64,000 nt of DNA from Acidobacteriota bacterium (GTDB taxonomy: Bacteria > Acidobacteriota > Terriglobia > Terriglobales > Acidobacteriaceae). Positions 35,592-46,359 of the stretch are shown piece by piece. The translations under genes and the position numbers were made by a program. The DNA is taken from positions 45,503 to 109,502 of the forward strand of contig JABCZL010000019.1 in the NCBI GenBank assembly GCA_013289685.1. Direction: 5' to 3'. Numbering within the stretch: position 1 is the stretch's first letter; the number at the start of each line of letters is the position of its first letter. Under the pieces are notes generated by a model. It ran no database searches. It saw only the letters and a list, made by a program, of their open reading frames with translations, and was not told the origin of the DNA.

Positions 35592-37202
35592 TCAACCCTT
35601 CACCGGAACCCGCAGGTCCGCCCCCGTCATCTCTTTCGGCTCGTCAACCCCCAGCATTCCGAGAATAGTCGGTGAAATATCGCGCAGCGAGCCGTTCGGC
35701 TTCAGCGTGAACTGCTTTGCATTTTCCGAGACCACAATAAACGGCACCGGGTTGGTCGTGTGCGCCGTGTGCGGACCGCCCGTTGCCGGATCGATCATCA
35801 TCTCAGCGTTCCCGTGGTCGGCGGTGATCAACATCGCACCGCCTTTGGTCCGGATCGCGGCCTCAATGCGGCCAAGACAGGCGTCCACGACCTCGACCGC
35901 CTTCACCGTAGGTTCAATCTTGCCCGAGTGCCCAACCATGTCGGCATTGGCAAAGTTCACGATCATCACATCGAACGTTCCATCTTCCGTGGCTTTCACG
36001 ACCGCATCGGCAATGCCCGCCGCGCTCATCTCCGGCTTCAGATCGTAAGTCGCGACTTTGGGCGATTGCACCATCACGCGCTCTTCGCCGGGGAACGGCT
36101 GCTCCACGCCGCCATTGAAAAAATATGTAACGTGAGCATATTTCTCCGTCTCGGCCACGCGCAGGTTGCGCATATTCATCCCGCCCATCACGTTGGCCAG
36201 AATGTTCGCCATCGACTCCGGTGGAATCACCACCGGCAGGCTGAAATTCTTGTCGTAGCGGGTCATGCAGACGTAGCGCAGGTCTTTCGGCACGCGGTCG
36301 CGCGGAATGGTCGCATCCAGATCGGCCGCGCCCGGCAGATCGCTGCCGCCCTTCTCGTTCAGCCCGCTGTTGCGAGTCAGGGCGCGCGTGATCTGGCGAA
36401 CCCTGTCAGCGCGGAAGTTGAAACAGATGCACGAATCTTCATCCCGGATCGTAGCCAGCGCCTGGCCGCGATCGTCGGTACAGACGAAGGGAATCACGAA
36501 TTCGTCAGTGACTCCTTTGTTGTAGGAGTCCTTCATTCCCTGCACCGGATCGGCCTGCTTGCCGCCTTCCGCGTCGGCGAACACCATCGCGTTGTAGGCC
36601 TTGGCAATCCGCTCCCATCGCCGGTCGCGGTCCATCGCGTAGTAGCGTCCGTTCACAGTCGCGATCTTGCCGCAGTTGTACTCGCGCATCCTCTGCTGCA
36701 GTTGTTCCAGGTATCCCGCGCCGTTGGTGGGCAGCGTGTCGCGCCCGTCCATGAACGCGTGCACGAACACGCGTTCCAGCCCATTCTGCTTCGCCATCTT
36801 CAACAGCGCGTAGAGATGCGCCTGTTGCGAGTGCACCCCCCCGTCGGAAATCAACCCGAACAGATGCAGACGGCGCTCGCCAGTGCGAGCCTGCTTCATG
36901 GCGTCGAGCAGCACGGGATGCGAGAACAGTTCCCCGTTCTGGATCATCAGATCGATGCGCGTGATGTCCATGTGCACGATGCGTCCCGCGCCAATGTTCA
37001 GGTGCCCCACCTCGCTGTTGCCCATCTGCCCTTCGGGCAGCCCCACGAACGGCCCGCTGGTATGAATCAGCGTGTTGGGATACTCGCGCAGCAGCCGGTC
37101 GTAGGTGGGCTTGCGCGCCAGAGCGATGGCGTTGGCCTTGGTTTCGGCTCGATACCCCCAGCCGTCGAGAATGGTAAGTATCAGCGGTTTAGGACGATTC
37201 AT
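35592..37202 (-). CDS. gpmI: 2,3-bisphosphoglycerate-independent phosphoglycerate mutase
   Basis: A cytosolic Mn-dependent enzyme interconverting 3- and 2-phosphoglycerate. An alkaline-phosphatase-type metal site is seen in [12 protein letters not shown], the phosphoserine in [17 protein letters not shown], then FMDGRDTLP and the C-terminal metal ligands [13 protein letters not shown] and [14 protein letters not shown]. The 536-residue length fits the family. The ATG overlaps (ATGA) the stop of the decayed hicA frame upstream, so gpmI is placed at the end of a toxin-antitoxin operon. The enolase gene lies on the same strand 3 kb upstream. Confidence 0.96.
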   Translation of the reverse strand: MNRPKPLILTILDGWGYRAETKANAIALARKPTYDRLLREYPNTLIHTSGPFVGLPEGQMGNSEVGHLNIGAGRIVHMDITRIDLMIQNGELFSHPVLLDAMKQARTGERRLHLFGLISDGGVHSQQAHLYALLKMAKQNGLERVFVHAFMDGRDTLPTNGAGYLEQLQQRMREYNCGKIATVNGRYYAMDRDRRWERIAKAYNAMVFADAEGGKQADPVQGMKDSYNKGVTDEFVIPFVCTDDRGQALATIRDEDSCICFNFRADRVRQITRALTRNSGLNEKGGSDLPGAADLDATIPRDRVPKDLRYVCMTRYDKNFSLPVVIPPESMANILANVMGGMNMRNLRVAETEKYAHVTYFFNGGVEQPFPGEERVMVQSPKVATYDLKPEMSAAGIADAVVKATEDGTFDVMIVNFANADMVGHSGKIEPTVKAVEVVDACLGRIEAAIRTKGGAMLITADHGNAEMMIDPATGGPHTAHTTNPVPFIVVSENAKQFTLKPNGSLRDISPTILGMLGVDEPKEMTGADLRVPVKG

Positions 37203-37448
37203 TTTTCGAAGAGTTCCTTATGAAGTTTGGCGCGATCGATCTCTACGTAGGTCGCAATTTCAGACAGAATTCCCGCCAAAGTCCCGACCTTGATTGGATC
37301 GTGTGCAGGGATAGTGACGTGATGGGGCGTTCCGCGAAGCGTGCGATGTCAGGAGGATGAGGCTGCCGGTCTGACGGACTACTTCGTAACCATAACGACG
37401 CAGCAGTTTCGCCAGTTCGCGACCAGACAGATCACGAGGCAGTCTCAA
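37199..37448 (-). pseudogene. hicA: HicA-type toxin, frameshifted
   Basis: The first frame (start TTG at 37446-37448) gives RDLSGRELAKLLRRYGYEVVRQTGS, the standard HicA opening, then LILLTSHASRN. From there the normal C-terminal half, HHVTIPAHDPIKVGTLAGIL ... HKELFEK, continues in a different frame and ends at the TGA overlapping the gpmI ATG. One base appears lost near GCTTCGCGGAACG (about 37336-37345). The conserved catalytic His of the family's GSH motif also reads Leu (GSL). Both changes suggest an inactive toxin. A sequencing error could explain the shift but would not easily explain the His change. Confidence 0.85.
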
Positions 37449-37657
37449 GCAGTAATGACCTCGTCCTTAACAATGTGAAGCCGAATGACGGAAGGAGCAG
37501 TCTTATCGTCGAAGTGGCATCGGACGGCATCGCGCACCATGGTCTTCAATTCGTCCATGGTTTCTGCTTGGGTAAAAATGGCATGACCCAGAGCGCGGGC
37601 TTCGTAGCCTCCCTCAGGGGAGTCGTGCACCGAAAAGATAATCTCACTGTCGCTCAT
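37445..37657 (-). CDS. hicB: HicB-like antitoxin
   Basis: A 70-residue HicB core: IIFSVHDSPEGGYEARALGHAIFTQAETMDELKTMVRDAVRCHF has the family's beta-beta-alpha layout with EGGYEARALG. It lacks a C-terminal DNA-binding extension, as in short HicB proteins. Its stop overlaps the hicA start (TTGA), showing the original two-gene operon. The partner toxin is broken, so this antitoxin is orphaned in function. Confidence 0.85.
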   Translation of the reverse strand: MSDSEIIFSVHDSPEGGYEARALGHAIFTQAETMDELKTMVRDAVRCHFDDKTAPSVIRLHIVKDEVITA

Positions 37658-37746
37658 GCTTGCATTATATTCCGCCCGGCTTCACCTCTCCACTCACTCA
37701 CGGTCAGTAGCTTGCTTCGCACCCGCTTGATGACTTCGATGTCCAT
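37654..37746 (-). CDS. Possible small ORF or gene remnant (30 aa) upstream of hicB
   Basis: An ATG-initiated 30-codon frame (MDIEVIKRVRSKLLTVSEWRG...) ends with an ATGA overlap onto hicB. The frame stays protein-like upstream of the ATG (LLRAERDSSGHSDVELKG) until it meets the end of the DUF2059 gene, so this may be the remnant of a longer gene. No family recognised. Confidence 0.25.
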   Translation of the reverse strand: MDIEVIKRVRSKLLTVSEWRGEAGRNIMQA

Positions 37747-37811
37747 GCCTTTCAATTCGACATCGCTATGTCCACTCGAATCTCTTTCAGCACGAAGCAA
37801 GGGTCTTCCCC

Positions 37812-38324
37812 TCACTTCTGCGGGGAATCCTTCTCCTCAGCTCGCTTGAGCGCAGCGTCGACCGCCTCCTCGATTTTCGGATAGACCGCCCGCATCGTCT
37901 CCGCCGTCACCGCCGGCGTCTCGTGAAGCAACTTCTGTCCGACCGGAGAGGAATAGAACTCGGTCAACGCATCGATCTCCGACTTGGTGAAATGCCGCTG
38001 GTAGATCGGGATCATGTCGTTCAGCATGGCATCCAGGGGAAAGTTCTTGATGAATTCCTCCGACCGCCGGTCCATGCTGGCCAGATCTGCATCCGTGACG
38101 TCGGGATGCCTCTTCCTCAGCTCCGCCCGGTTCATCGTCCGCATCTGCCCGAACAACTGCTGCATCATCTGCGCCATCTGCTGGCGGCTGGCCATGACGT
38201 CAAACAGCTTCTTGACATCCTCCTTCGAAGCCGCGTCCGGAGCAACTGAGACCGTTGTCTGCGCTCCGGCGCACAGAGACAAGGCAACAATAAGAGGCGC
38301 GCATAACCATGATGTCAGTCTCAT
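37812..38324 (-). CDS. Exported DUF2059-family protein
   Basis: A signal peptide (ending SLCAGAQ) is followed by a helical region with FDVMASRQQMAQMMQQLFGQM and the DUF2059 core MLNDMIPIYQRHFTKSEIDALTEFYSSPVGQKLLHETPAVTAETM. Likely periplasmic; function unknown. The start is the ATG at 38322-38324; a GTG two codons earlier is an alternative. Confidence 0.87.
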   Translation of the reverse strand: MRLTSWLCAPLIVALSLCAGAQTTVSVAPDAASKEDVKKLFDVMASRQQMAQMMQQLFGQMRTMNRAELRKRHPDVTDADLASMDRRSEEFIKNFPLDAMLNDMIPIYQRHFTKSEIDALTEFYSSPVGQKLLHETPAVTAETMRAVYPKIEEAVDAALKRAEEKDSPQK

Positions 38325-38387
38325 AGACACTCCGCTGTTACAAGATTTTCGTGGAACCTTGAACCACCCGTAAGAAACTGCTTACCG

Positions 38388-38771
38388 CTACCAGATTAAC
38401 TCGACGGGATATCGTTCAAACACAAGGTCCGCCGTGATCAGCGGAAGCTTCTCCTCTAGGCTCTGCGCGACCAGAATTCGGTCGAACGGGTCACGGTGAT
38501 GCACCGGCAAGGTCTCAATCCGCAAGACGTGATCCAGCTTAATCGGCAGCACTTCGATCCTGTTTTCGCCCAGCTTCTTGACCAGGTACGGACCCGACGG
38601 CTCCGGCAGAACTAGCTTGCCGGTTTTCACCTTGATCAGCATCTCCCACAGGCTGGCCACACTCAACAACAGTTCGTTGGGACCGGTAAATGTCTTCTGC
38701 GCCCGGCGAGAGAGCCTTGCGTCGTCCGAAATCGCCCATAAGAATGCGTGAGTATCGAGAAGTGCCTTCAT
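38388..38771 (-). CDS. PIN-domain toxin (VapC type)
   Basis: A PIN ribonuclease, 127 aa. The acidic residues of the active site are visible: Asp in ALLDTHAFLWAISD, Glu in SVASLWEMLIK, Asp in HHRDPFDRILVAQSL and the later ITAD. In VapC toxins these coordinate Mg2+ for cleavage of tRNA or rRNA. The start overlaps the antitoxin stop by four bases, the usual antitoxin-first order. It looks intact. Confidence 0.92.
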   Translation of the reverse strand: MKALLDTHAFLWAISDDARLSRRAQKTFTGPNELLLSVASLWEMLIKVKTGKLVLPEPSGPYLVKKLGENRIEVLPIKLDHVLRIETLPVHHRDPFDRILVAQSLEEKLPLITADLVFERYPVELIW

Positions 38772-39001
38772 TCCCAGAAGAGATCCTCGATCTCCTTGGG
38801 TAAAGGATCATTGAAATCATCCGGCACTGTAAACTCACCTTTCGCCGAACCCAGTACGCGCCGGCGTTTGGACTGATCGTCTAGTGGCACCAGTTTCGCC
38901 ACTGGCTTCCCTGCCTTGGCGATAATGACCTCCTCGCCTAGCGCGACTCGTTCTAAGAGCTTGGAAAGATGAGTCTTAGCCTCGTGAATATTCACTTCCA
39001 T
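38768..39001 (-). CDS. Phd/YefM-type antitoxin
   Basis: A 77-residue antitoxin. The N-terminal half, VNIHEAKTHLSKLLERVALGEEVIIAKAGKPVAKLVPL, is the Phd/YefM DNA-binding fold. The acidic tail (DDFNDPLPKEIEDLFWE) should wrap and block the PIN toxin. A promoter-like sequence with palindromic repeats lies directly upstream, fitting autoregulation. The ATG lacks a Shine-Dalgarno. Confidence 0.92.
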   Translation of the reverse strand: MEVNIHEAKTHLSKLLERVALGEEVIIAKAGKPVAKLVPLDDQSKRRRVLGSAKGEFTVPDDFNDPLPKEIEDLFWE

Positions 39002-39007
39002 TTCAGT

Positions 39008-39036
39008 AAACTAGACTAAGTCCTTAGCTAAGTCAA
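39008..39036 (-). promoter_or_regulatory. Promoter with palindromic operator for the antitoxin-toxin pair
   Basis: On the minus strand TTGACT (39036-39031) and TAGTTT (39013-39008) are 17 bp apart, as -35/-10 boxes would be. The spacer contains the perfect palindrome CTTAGCTAAG (39023-39032) and two GACTTAG copies. The predicted transcription start falls at about the A of the ATG, so the message might be leaderless. Inference from spacing only. Confidence 0.45.
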
Positions 39037-39069
39037 GTCCCCGATACGGCCTTCCATCTGCACCCGCAC

Positions 39070-40182
39070 TTACTCAAACTGCAGAACCACAATTTCCGGA
39101 TTCGATCCCAGCCGCAGTGGAGGACCCCACGTTCCGGCACCGCTCGATGTAAAAACCTGCATCTTGCCAATCCGGCTTAGGCCGTAAACGAACTGTCGAT
39201 ATATCTTACGCGCCAACCAACTCCAGGGGACGAACTGCCCGAGATGCGTATGTCCCGAGAGCTGCAGAGAAACACCAGCCGCCTCGGCCACCGCCGGATG
39301 ATCCGGCGCATGCACCAACAAAATGCTGGCACGCTCCCGATCCAGGCGAACGCTTTTCAAAACGGATGCCAGATGCTCCCCGCGCGTCGCGTTCCGGTAA
39401 GGCACTCCTACAATCTGCAGGCCGTCGGCTTCCACTTTCTCGTTATTCAGCACGCGAACGCCCGCCGCTTGCACCGCCTCCAGATACTTGCGGTCGTCCC
39501 CAAATTGTTCATGATTGCCGGCCACAAAATAAACGCCGTGGGGCGCGGTCAGCAGGTTCAGAGGTTCGGCGGCGCGCGCCGCGTCGATGGCGGTACCGTC
39601 ATATAAATCGCCAGCGATAAAAATCGCGTCCGGCCCCTCGTGCAAAATTTTCGCGACCATTCGCCGGAGGAAGTTGCCATTGCGGACGTGGCCCAGGTGC
39701 ACGTCACTGATGAGCGCAGCCTTGCGACCGCGCCACGCCGACGGCAGGTTCGCGAGCCGCACGGTCGTCCGGGTGATCCGCATCCAGCTTGCATTGACGA
39801 CTCCGGCGACTCCCGTGACGAGGGCGGCGGCGAACATCCACTCCACCAGGAGATGAAAATTCAAATGCAGTCCGGCCAGCATCGCCACTCCAAGTACCGC
39901 CCACGAGCAAACCGCGGCAGCGAGAAAAAATGTCAGCATGCCCACCCAGACCGCGGCCGCCCGGTAGAACGCGCGCAATGCAGGATTCGTATAGAAAAAT
40001 GCGCACAGCGATGCCGACACAAAGCTCACCGAGAGCACGCCAAGAACCAGTTTGGTCCAAAACGCACCGGGAACCCTGTCCGTCAGCGAAAACGTCCAAG
40101 TTTCATACAGCACCCAGTGGGTCAAGAACAGAACGGACTGAATAACCGCGATAAATCCAACAATTCCTCTTCGAAAGCGCAT
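39070..40182 (-). CDS. Membrane-anchored metallophosphoesterase
   Basis: Four N-terminal hydrophobic helices (about 1-125) anchor a calcineurin-like phosphoesterase domain. All metal motifs are present: ALISDVHLGH, FIAGDLYDG, VAGNHEQ, LLVHAPDHP and LSGHTHLGQ. The family includes YaeI-like enzymes acting on lipids or nucleotide sugars at the membrane. The start is placed at the ATG at 40180-40182; a TTG five codons earlier is possible. It follows enolase on the same strand with a 40-bp gap. Confidence 0.9.
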   Translation of the reverse strand: MRFRRGIVGFIAVIQSVLFLTHWVLYETWTFSLTDRVPGAFWTKLVLGVLSVSFVSASLCAFFYTNPALRAFYRAAAVWVGMLTFFLAAAVCSWAVLGVAMLAGLHLNFHLLVEWMFAAALVTGVAGVVNASWMRITRTTVRLANLPSAWRGRKAALISDVHLGHVRNGNFLRRMVAKILHEGPDAIFIAGDLYDGTAIDAARAAEPLNLLTAPHGVYFVAGNHEQFGDDRKYLEAVQAAGVRVLNNEKVEADGLQIVGVPYRNATRGEHLASVLKSVRLDRERASILLVHAPDHPAVAEAAGVSLQLSGHTHLGQFVPWSWLARKIYRQFVYGLSRIGKMQVFTSSGAGTWGPPLRLGSNPEIVVLQFE

Positions 40183-40222
40183 GCAGATTAGATTCAACCA
40201 GCCGTCAATCGGATTGAATCTC

Positions 40223-41527
<1,305 letters not shown>

Positions 41528-41592
41528 CTATGATTTAGTAATTCGAGCGAGCTTCGCTCTTGCTGAGTTTCGCTTTGACGCGTTTCACTCTT

Positions 41593-41661
41593 GCCACGGA
41601 TTCTCTCGGATTTACGGATCACGAAGTTTTCGTACCCGTGTTAATCCGTGAAATCCGTGGC
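41593..41661. repeat. GCCACGGATT/AATCCGTGGC palindromic repeat
   Basis: GCCACGGATT at the left end and AATCCGTGGC-like sequence at the right end (which also carries the direct repeat AATCCGTGA-AATCCGTGG) are inverted. It touches the stop codon of the methylmalonate-semialdehyde dehydrogenase gene, and may serve as its 3' hairpin. Confidence 0.7.
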
Positions 41662-43151
41662 TAGAATTTACGGCTGTGCTCCTTGGCCCAGCGTTCGACG
41701 ACGACTTTCTTGTCGGTGTAGAACTCGATGGCATCGCGCCCCTGGCCGTGGAGATCGCCGAAGAAGCTGTTCTTCCATCCGCTGAACGGAAAGTACGCCA
41801 TGGGCGCAGCGACGCCGATGTTGATGCCGATATTGCCGGCCGGCGCTTCATAGCGGAAGCGGCGCGCCGCCGATCCGCTCGATGTAAACAGCGACGCCTG
41901 GTTGCCGTATGCACTGCGTTCCAGGAAGGCCAGAGCTGCGTCCATGTTATCGGCGTGCACCAGGCTGAGCACGGGACCGAAGATCTCGGTATCCGCGAGG
42001 TCGCTCGTCGGCGGAACGTCGTCTAGAATCGTGGGCTTCACGAAGTTGCCGGACTCGTATTTCGGAATCTTCGAACCGCGGCCATCCAGCAGGATCTTCG
42101 CGCCCTGCTTCTCACCAAGACCGATCAGCGATTCGACGCGCTCCTTGCTCTGAGCAGTAATCACTGGACCCATCTGCACGCCGTCCTCGAGCCCATTACC
42201 GACGCGGAGTTTCGAGGCAGCGTCGGCGATCGAGTCGCGGAACGTCTTCTGCGCTTCGCCAATTGTGACCGCAACAGAAACAGCAAGACAGCGTTGTCCA
42301 GCACACCCGAATGCGCTGTCGCTGATGATCTGCGTCGCCATCGGCATGTCAGCATCAGGCAGCACAACGACGTGATTCTTCGCGCCTCCCTGGCATTGGC
42401 AGCGCTTCCCTTGCTCGCCCGAGCGCGCGTAGATGTAGCGCGCCACCGGAGTCGAGCCTACGAAGCTGATAGCGCGGACTTTCGGATGATCGATCAGCGC
42501 GTCGACGACGGCCTTGCCGCCGTTCACGAGACTGACGACGCCCTTGGGCAGCCCGGTCTTTTCCAGCAACTCATACACGTAGCGCATGGTGAGCGGCACA
42601 CGCTCGCTCGGCTTGAGAATGAACGTGTTCCCCGTGGCAATCGCGTAAGGTAAATACCAGAACGCGATCATGCCGGGAAAATTAAACGGCACGATCGCCG
42701 CGGTCACGCCAAGCGGCTGGCGGATCATCATCTCGTCGATACCGCGCGCCACATCTTCCAGGTTGTAGCCCTGCATCATCATCGGGATGCCGCAAGCCAC
42801 CTCAACGTTTTCAATTGCCCGGCGCATCTCGGCTTTGGCCTCGGTGAAGGTCTTGCCGTTCTCCATCGTGATGATGCGGGCGATGTCGCCGATGTGCTCC
42901 TCGAGCAGCATCTTGAGCTTGAACAGCGGCTGGATGCGGTCTTCCGGCGGAGTGCGCCGCCATTCGGGAAAAGCCGCGGCAGCCGCTTCCACGGCGGTAT
43001 TGACCTCAGCGGCGTCGGCGAGCGGCACGCTGGCCAGGATTTCCCCGGTCGCGGGATTGACCACGTCGCGCCACTCCGAAGCGTGCGAATCGGTCCATTG
43101 GCCGTTGATGAAGTTCGTCAGCTTGATGGCGGGAGGTGCTGCAACGCTCAT
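41661..43151 (-). CDS. mmsA: CoA-acylating methylmalonate-semialdehyde dehydrogenase
   Basis: An NAD+- and CoA-dependent aldehyde dehydrogenase that turns (methyl)malonate semialdehyde into propionyl- or acetyl-CoA plus CO2. MmsA-specific features: NFINGQW start, [50 protein letters not shown] (where ordinary ALDHs have the ELGG Glu), and catalytic Cys in [12 protein letters not shown]. Start set at ATG 43149-43151. It lies at the end of the amine-catabolism block, suggesting beta-alanine/malonate-semialdehyde disposal rather than valine or inositol use; the latter remain possible. Confidence 0.92.
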   Translation of the reverse strand: MSVAAPPAIKLTNFINGQWTDSHASEWRDVVNPATGEILASVPLADAAEVNTAVEAAAAAFPEWRRTPPEDRIQPLFKLKMLLEEHIGDIARIITMENGKTFTEAKAEMRRAIENVEVACGIPMMMQGYNLEDVARGIDEMMIRQPLGVTAAIVPFNFPGMIAFWYLPYAIATGNTFILKPSERVPLTMRYVYELLEKTGLPKGVVSLVNGGKAVVDALIDHPKVRAISFVGSTPVARYIYARSGEQGKRCQCQGGAKNHVVVLPDADMPMATQIISDSAFGCAGQRCLAVSVAVTIGEAQKTFRDSIADAASKLRVGNGLEDGVQMGPVITAQSKERVESLIGLGEKQGAKILLDGRGSKIPKYESGNFVKPTILDDVPPTSDLADTEIFGPVLSLVHADNMDAALAFLERSAYGNQASLFTSSGSAARRFRYEAPAGNIGINIGVAAPMAYFPFSGWKNSFFGDLHGQGRDAIEFYTDKKVVVERWAKEHSRKF

Positions 43152-43244
43152 GGTAATGCCTCTGCTATCGCGAAGAGTCAGTTGTCTGCCATCAGTATAT
43201 AGCGGCATTTACTGGCAACTGGGAACTGCCTGCTGGCAACCGTT

Positions 43245-44606
43245 TCACACCAACTGCGCGACCGTGCCCTTCTTGTCGCACACTGCCGCCAGCGCGGACT
43301 CCAGCACACCTAGCCCTTCGTCGATCTGCTCATTGCTGGCAACCAGCGGCACGAGGATGCGGATCACGTTGGAATACGAACCGGCGGTAATCGTGATCAG
43401 GCCATGCTCGTAGCAGTACTGCGTGATCTTCTTGGTTTCGTCGGCGGCCGGAGCTTTCGTTTCTTCCGACTGCACCAGTTCAATGGCCTGCATGCCACCG
43501 AGGCCGCGCACCTGGCCGATGATAGGCCAGCGGCACTGCCACGCGCGAGCGCGGGTCTGGAAACGGTCGGCGAGTGCGTTAGCACGCTCGAGGAGATTCC
43601 CGCGTTCGAACAAGTCAAGCACCGCCAGCGCTGCCGCACACGACAGCGGGTTGCCGGCAAACGTTCCTCCGAGGCCGCCCGGTCCGGGAGCGTCCATGAT
43701 CTCAGCGCGGCCGGTAACCGCGGCCAGCGGCAAACCTCCGCCCAGCGATTTCGCCGTCACGAGCAGATCCGGTTCGATGCCGTAGCGTTCGCTCGCGAAC
43801 AGCGCGCCCGTGCGTCCGAACCCGGACTGCACTTCGTCGGCGATGAACAGGATGCCATGCTTGTGGCAGAGATCAATCAAGACCTGAAAGTAGTCCGGCG
43901 GCGGCGCGATGAAGCCGCCTTCTCCGAGCACCGGCTCGGCGATCACGGCGGCCACTTCCTCGTTGGCCACGACCCGCTTGAACGTGTCTTCAAGATGACG
44001 CGCGCAGTACAGATCGCACGTCGGATACGTCATCGAGTACGAACACCGATAGCAATAAGCGAACGGCACCCGATAAACTTCGCCCGGAAACGGCGCGAAT
44101 CCAGCTTTATAAGGATGCGTCTTGCTGGTCAAAGCCAGAGTCATCATGGTGCGGCCGTGAAAGGCATCTTCAAAGGCGATGATGCCGGGACGCTTGGTGT
44201 AGGCGCGGGCAATCTTGACCGCATTCTCGACCGCCTCGGCGCCGCTGTTCACGAAGATTGTTTTCTTCGCGAACTTGCCCGGTGTGACTTCATTCATGCG
44301 CTCGGCGAGGCGGACGTAACTCTCGTAAGGCGTGACCTGCACGCAGGTGTGCACGAAGCGGTCGAGTTGGTCCTTCACCGCGTCGACGACAGCTTCCTGC
44401 CGATGCCCCACATTGAGGCAGCCGATGCCGCCAGCGAAATCAATGTAGCGGTTGCCGTCGACATCTTCGAGCCAGGCGCCTTCGGCTTTGGCAACATAGA
44501 TGGGCGTACCGTGAGAAAGCCCGCGGGGCACGGCTTTCGCGCGGCGCTCGGACAGGGCCTTGGACTTCGGCCCGGGAATTTCTGTGCGGAGTTGAATGGT
44601 GGACAT
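43245..44606 (-). CDS. gabT: Class III aminotransferase, GABA-transaminase type
   Basis: A PLP enzyme that should move an amino group from GABA (or beta-alanine/putrescine-derived amines) to 2-oxoglutarate. Key segments: IDFAGGIGCLNVGH, FVNSGAEAVENAVKIAR (phosphate cup), AFHGRT, EPVLGEGGFIAPPPDYF, FIADEVQSGFGRTG and the Schiff-base Lys in LVTAKSLGGGLPLAAV, with GGTFAGNPLSCAAAL. Length 453 aa. The segment YCYRCSYSMTYPTCDLYC is Cys-rich. It is followed downstream by MmsA on the same strand, and an aldehyde dehydrogenase gene precedes it. Confidence 0.9.
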   Translation of the reverse strand: MSTIQLRTEIPGPKSKALSERRAKAVPRGLSHGTPIYVAKAEGAWLEDVDGNRYIDFAGGIGCLNVGHRQEAVVDAVKDQLDRFVHTCVQVTPYESYVRLAERMNEVTPGKFAKKTIFVNSGAEAVENAVKIARAYTKRPGIIAFEDAFHGRTMMTLALTSKTHPYKAGFAPFPGEVYRVPFAYCYRCSYSMTYPTCDLYCARHLEDTFKRVVANEEVAAVIAEPVLGEGGFIAPPPDYFQVLIDLCHKHGILFIADEVQSGFGRTGALFASERYGIEPDLLVTAKSLGGGLPLAAVTGRAEIMDAPGPGGLGGTFAGNPLSCAAALAVLDLFERGNLLERANALADRFQTRARAWQCRWPIIGQVRGLGGMQAIELVQSEETKAPAADETKKITQYCYEHGLITITAGSYSNVIRILVPLVASNEQIDEGLGVLESALAAVCDKKGTVAQLV

Positions 44607-44630
44607 CGTAAATTCCAGTTCTTGTCAATC

Positions 44631-44687
44631 GCTAGTGATTAGTGGTTAGTGATTCATCGCGGGCTCTACTAACCACTAATCACTAGC
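44631..44687. repeat. Perfect 20-bp inverted repeat between two amine-catabolism genes
   Basis: GCTAGTGATTAGTGGTTAGT (44631-44650) is exactly complementary to 44668-44687, with a 17-base loop. It lies in the 97-bp gap between the aldehyde dehydrogenase stop and the aminotransferase start. It should form a strong mRNA hairpin in either direction. The loop has no U-tract, so a stabiliser or mobile-repeat origin is likelier than a terminator. Confidence 0.85.
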
Positions 44688-44703
44688 CACTAACTCCTGC
44701 TCC

Positions 44704-46185
44704 TCAGTACCAGCCGATCGGCGCTTCGTTCAGATTGATATACACCTGCTTGGTCTCGAGATATTCCTCGATGCCCCAGGGGCCAAGCTCGCGTCCGAAC
44801 CCGGACTGCTTGTAGCCTCCCCACGGCGCTTCCACGTAGGTGGGCTGCATGTGATTGACCCAGACAATTCCCGCCCGCAGCGCTTTCACCGCGCGCAGGG
44901 CCTTGAAAATGTCGCGCGTCCACACCGCGGCCGCCAAACCATAAGGAGAATCGTTGGCGATAGTGAGCGCGTCCTTTTCGTCCTCGAACGGAATCACGGC
45001 CGCGACCGGGCCGAAGATCTCTTCGCGCGCGATGCGATCGCTGTTCTTCACGTCGTAGAAAATCGTCGGCTGCACGTAATAGCCCTTGGCGAACTTTTCG
45101 GGGCGTCCACCCCCGGATGCGAGCTTGGCTTCCTTCTTTCCGATTTCGAGATATGAGTTGACCCGGTCGTATTGCTCCTTGCTGACCAGCGGCCCCATCT
45201 TGGTTTCGCGTTCGAGCGGCGGACCAAGCTTGATCTTCTTCGCTTTCTCAGTCATTGCCTCGACAAACCTTTTATAGATTGTCTTCTGCACCAGAATGCG
45301 GCTACCGGCCGAACACACTTCACCTTGATTGATGAAGACGCCGAAGAGGGCGCCGTCGATAGCCGCTTCGAAATCGGCATCGGCAAAGAAAATGTTCGGA
45401 GACTTGCCGCCGAGTTCAAGCGTGACGCGTTTCACCGTGTCGGCGGCCTGTTTCACGATAATCTTGCCGACCGCGGCACTGCCGGTGAAAGCGATCTTGT
45501 TAACCTCGGGATGCTGCACGAGCGGGGCGCCGCAGGACTCCCCGAAGCCGGTGATGACATTGACGACGCCGGGCGGCAGTCCGCAATCGGCGAAATGCTT
45601 CGCCAGTTCAAGCGCCGTCAGCGGAGTCTGCTCGGCCGGCTTCAGCACACAGGTGCAGCCGGCGGCCAGCGCGGGCGCCAGCTTCCACGCCGCCATCAGC
45701 AACGGATAGTTCCACGGAATGATTTGTCCCGCAACACCGACCGGTTCTTTGAGCGTGAGGCTCATCGCGTTGTCAGGGACCGGATTCACGTAGCCAACAA
45801 CTTTCGTTGCGAGTCCGCCGTAATATTCGAAACAGGTGGCAACGTCGTTGAGATCGTATTCGGCCTCGACGATGGGCTTGCCGGTGTTGCGGCATTCGAG
45901 TTCGGCAAGCGCGGGCAGGTTCTGCCGGACTTTATCGGCCAGGCGGAAAAGCACGCGGCCTCGCTCCTGCGCAGTGGTGGCCGCCCACGGGCCTTCCTCA
46001 AAAGCGGCCTTGGCAGCCGCGACGGCGCGGTTCACGTCGTCGGCCGAGGCATCGGGGACCTGGGCAATCACTTCTTCGGTCGAAGGATCGTAGACGGGGA
46101 AGGTCTTCGCAGACTTGCTCGCGACCCACTCGCCGTTGATGAACATCTGATAGGTTTTCACGTCGGTCTGAACTCCGCTGGGCAT
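44704..46185 (-). CDS. NAD-dependent aldehyde dehydrogenase (betaine/aminoaldehyde type)
   Basis: Oxidises an aldehyde to the acid; by context probably 4-aminobutanal, 3-aminopropanal or a gamma-glutamyl derivative from polyamines. FINGEWVASKSAKTFPVYDPSTEEVI begins the fold; cofactor site IPWNYPLLMAAWKLAPALAAG; catalytic Glu in LELGGKSPNI and Cys in NQGEVCSAGSR, both present. The start is the ATG at 46183-46185 with AGGAGG seven bases upstream. Betaine aldehyde is a possible alternative, but no choline gene is near. Confidence 0.92.
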   Translation of the reverse strand: MPSGVQTDVKTYQMFINGEWVASKSAKTFPVYDPSTEEVIAQVPDASADDVNRAVAAAKAAFEEGPWAATTAQERGRVLFRLADKVRQNLPALAELECRNTGKPIVEAEYDLNDVATCFEYYGGLATKVVGYVNPVPDNAMSLTLKEPVGVAGQIIPWNYPLLMAAWKLAPALAAGCTCVLKPAEQTPLTALELAKHFADCGLPPGVVNVITGFGESCGAPLVQHPEVNKIAFTGSAAVGKIIVKQAADTVKRVTLELGGKSPNIFFADADFEAAIDGALFGVFINQGEVCSAGSRILVQKTIYKRFVEAMTEKAKKIKLGPPLERETKMGPLVSKEQYDRVNSYLEIGKKEAKLASGGGRPEKFAKGYYVQPTIFYDVKNSDRIAREEIFGPVAAVIPFEDEKDALTIANDSPYGLAAAVWTRDIFKALRAVKALRAGIVWVNHMQPTYVEAPWGGYKQSGFGRELGPWGIEEYLETKQVYINLNEAPIGWY

Positions 46186-46359
46186 CCTGGCCTCCTGTTC
46201 GCTCCGAGGGGGCACGTTCGGCGTCAAGTACGCGGAAATTGGTGCCGTCCCTCCGGGACTCAATTCTTTTCTCTAACGCTTACCCAGGACTTCCGTCCTC
46301 GGCTTTCACATGCCCCCCTTCGGCGGCTGTGGCAAAAATCTCATTGTCGCTTCACTCCT

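Noticed and set aside
35760..37223. Plus-strand open frame of 487 codons
   Set aside because: It is antisense to gpmI and reflects GC-rich codon bias; no motif is present.
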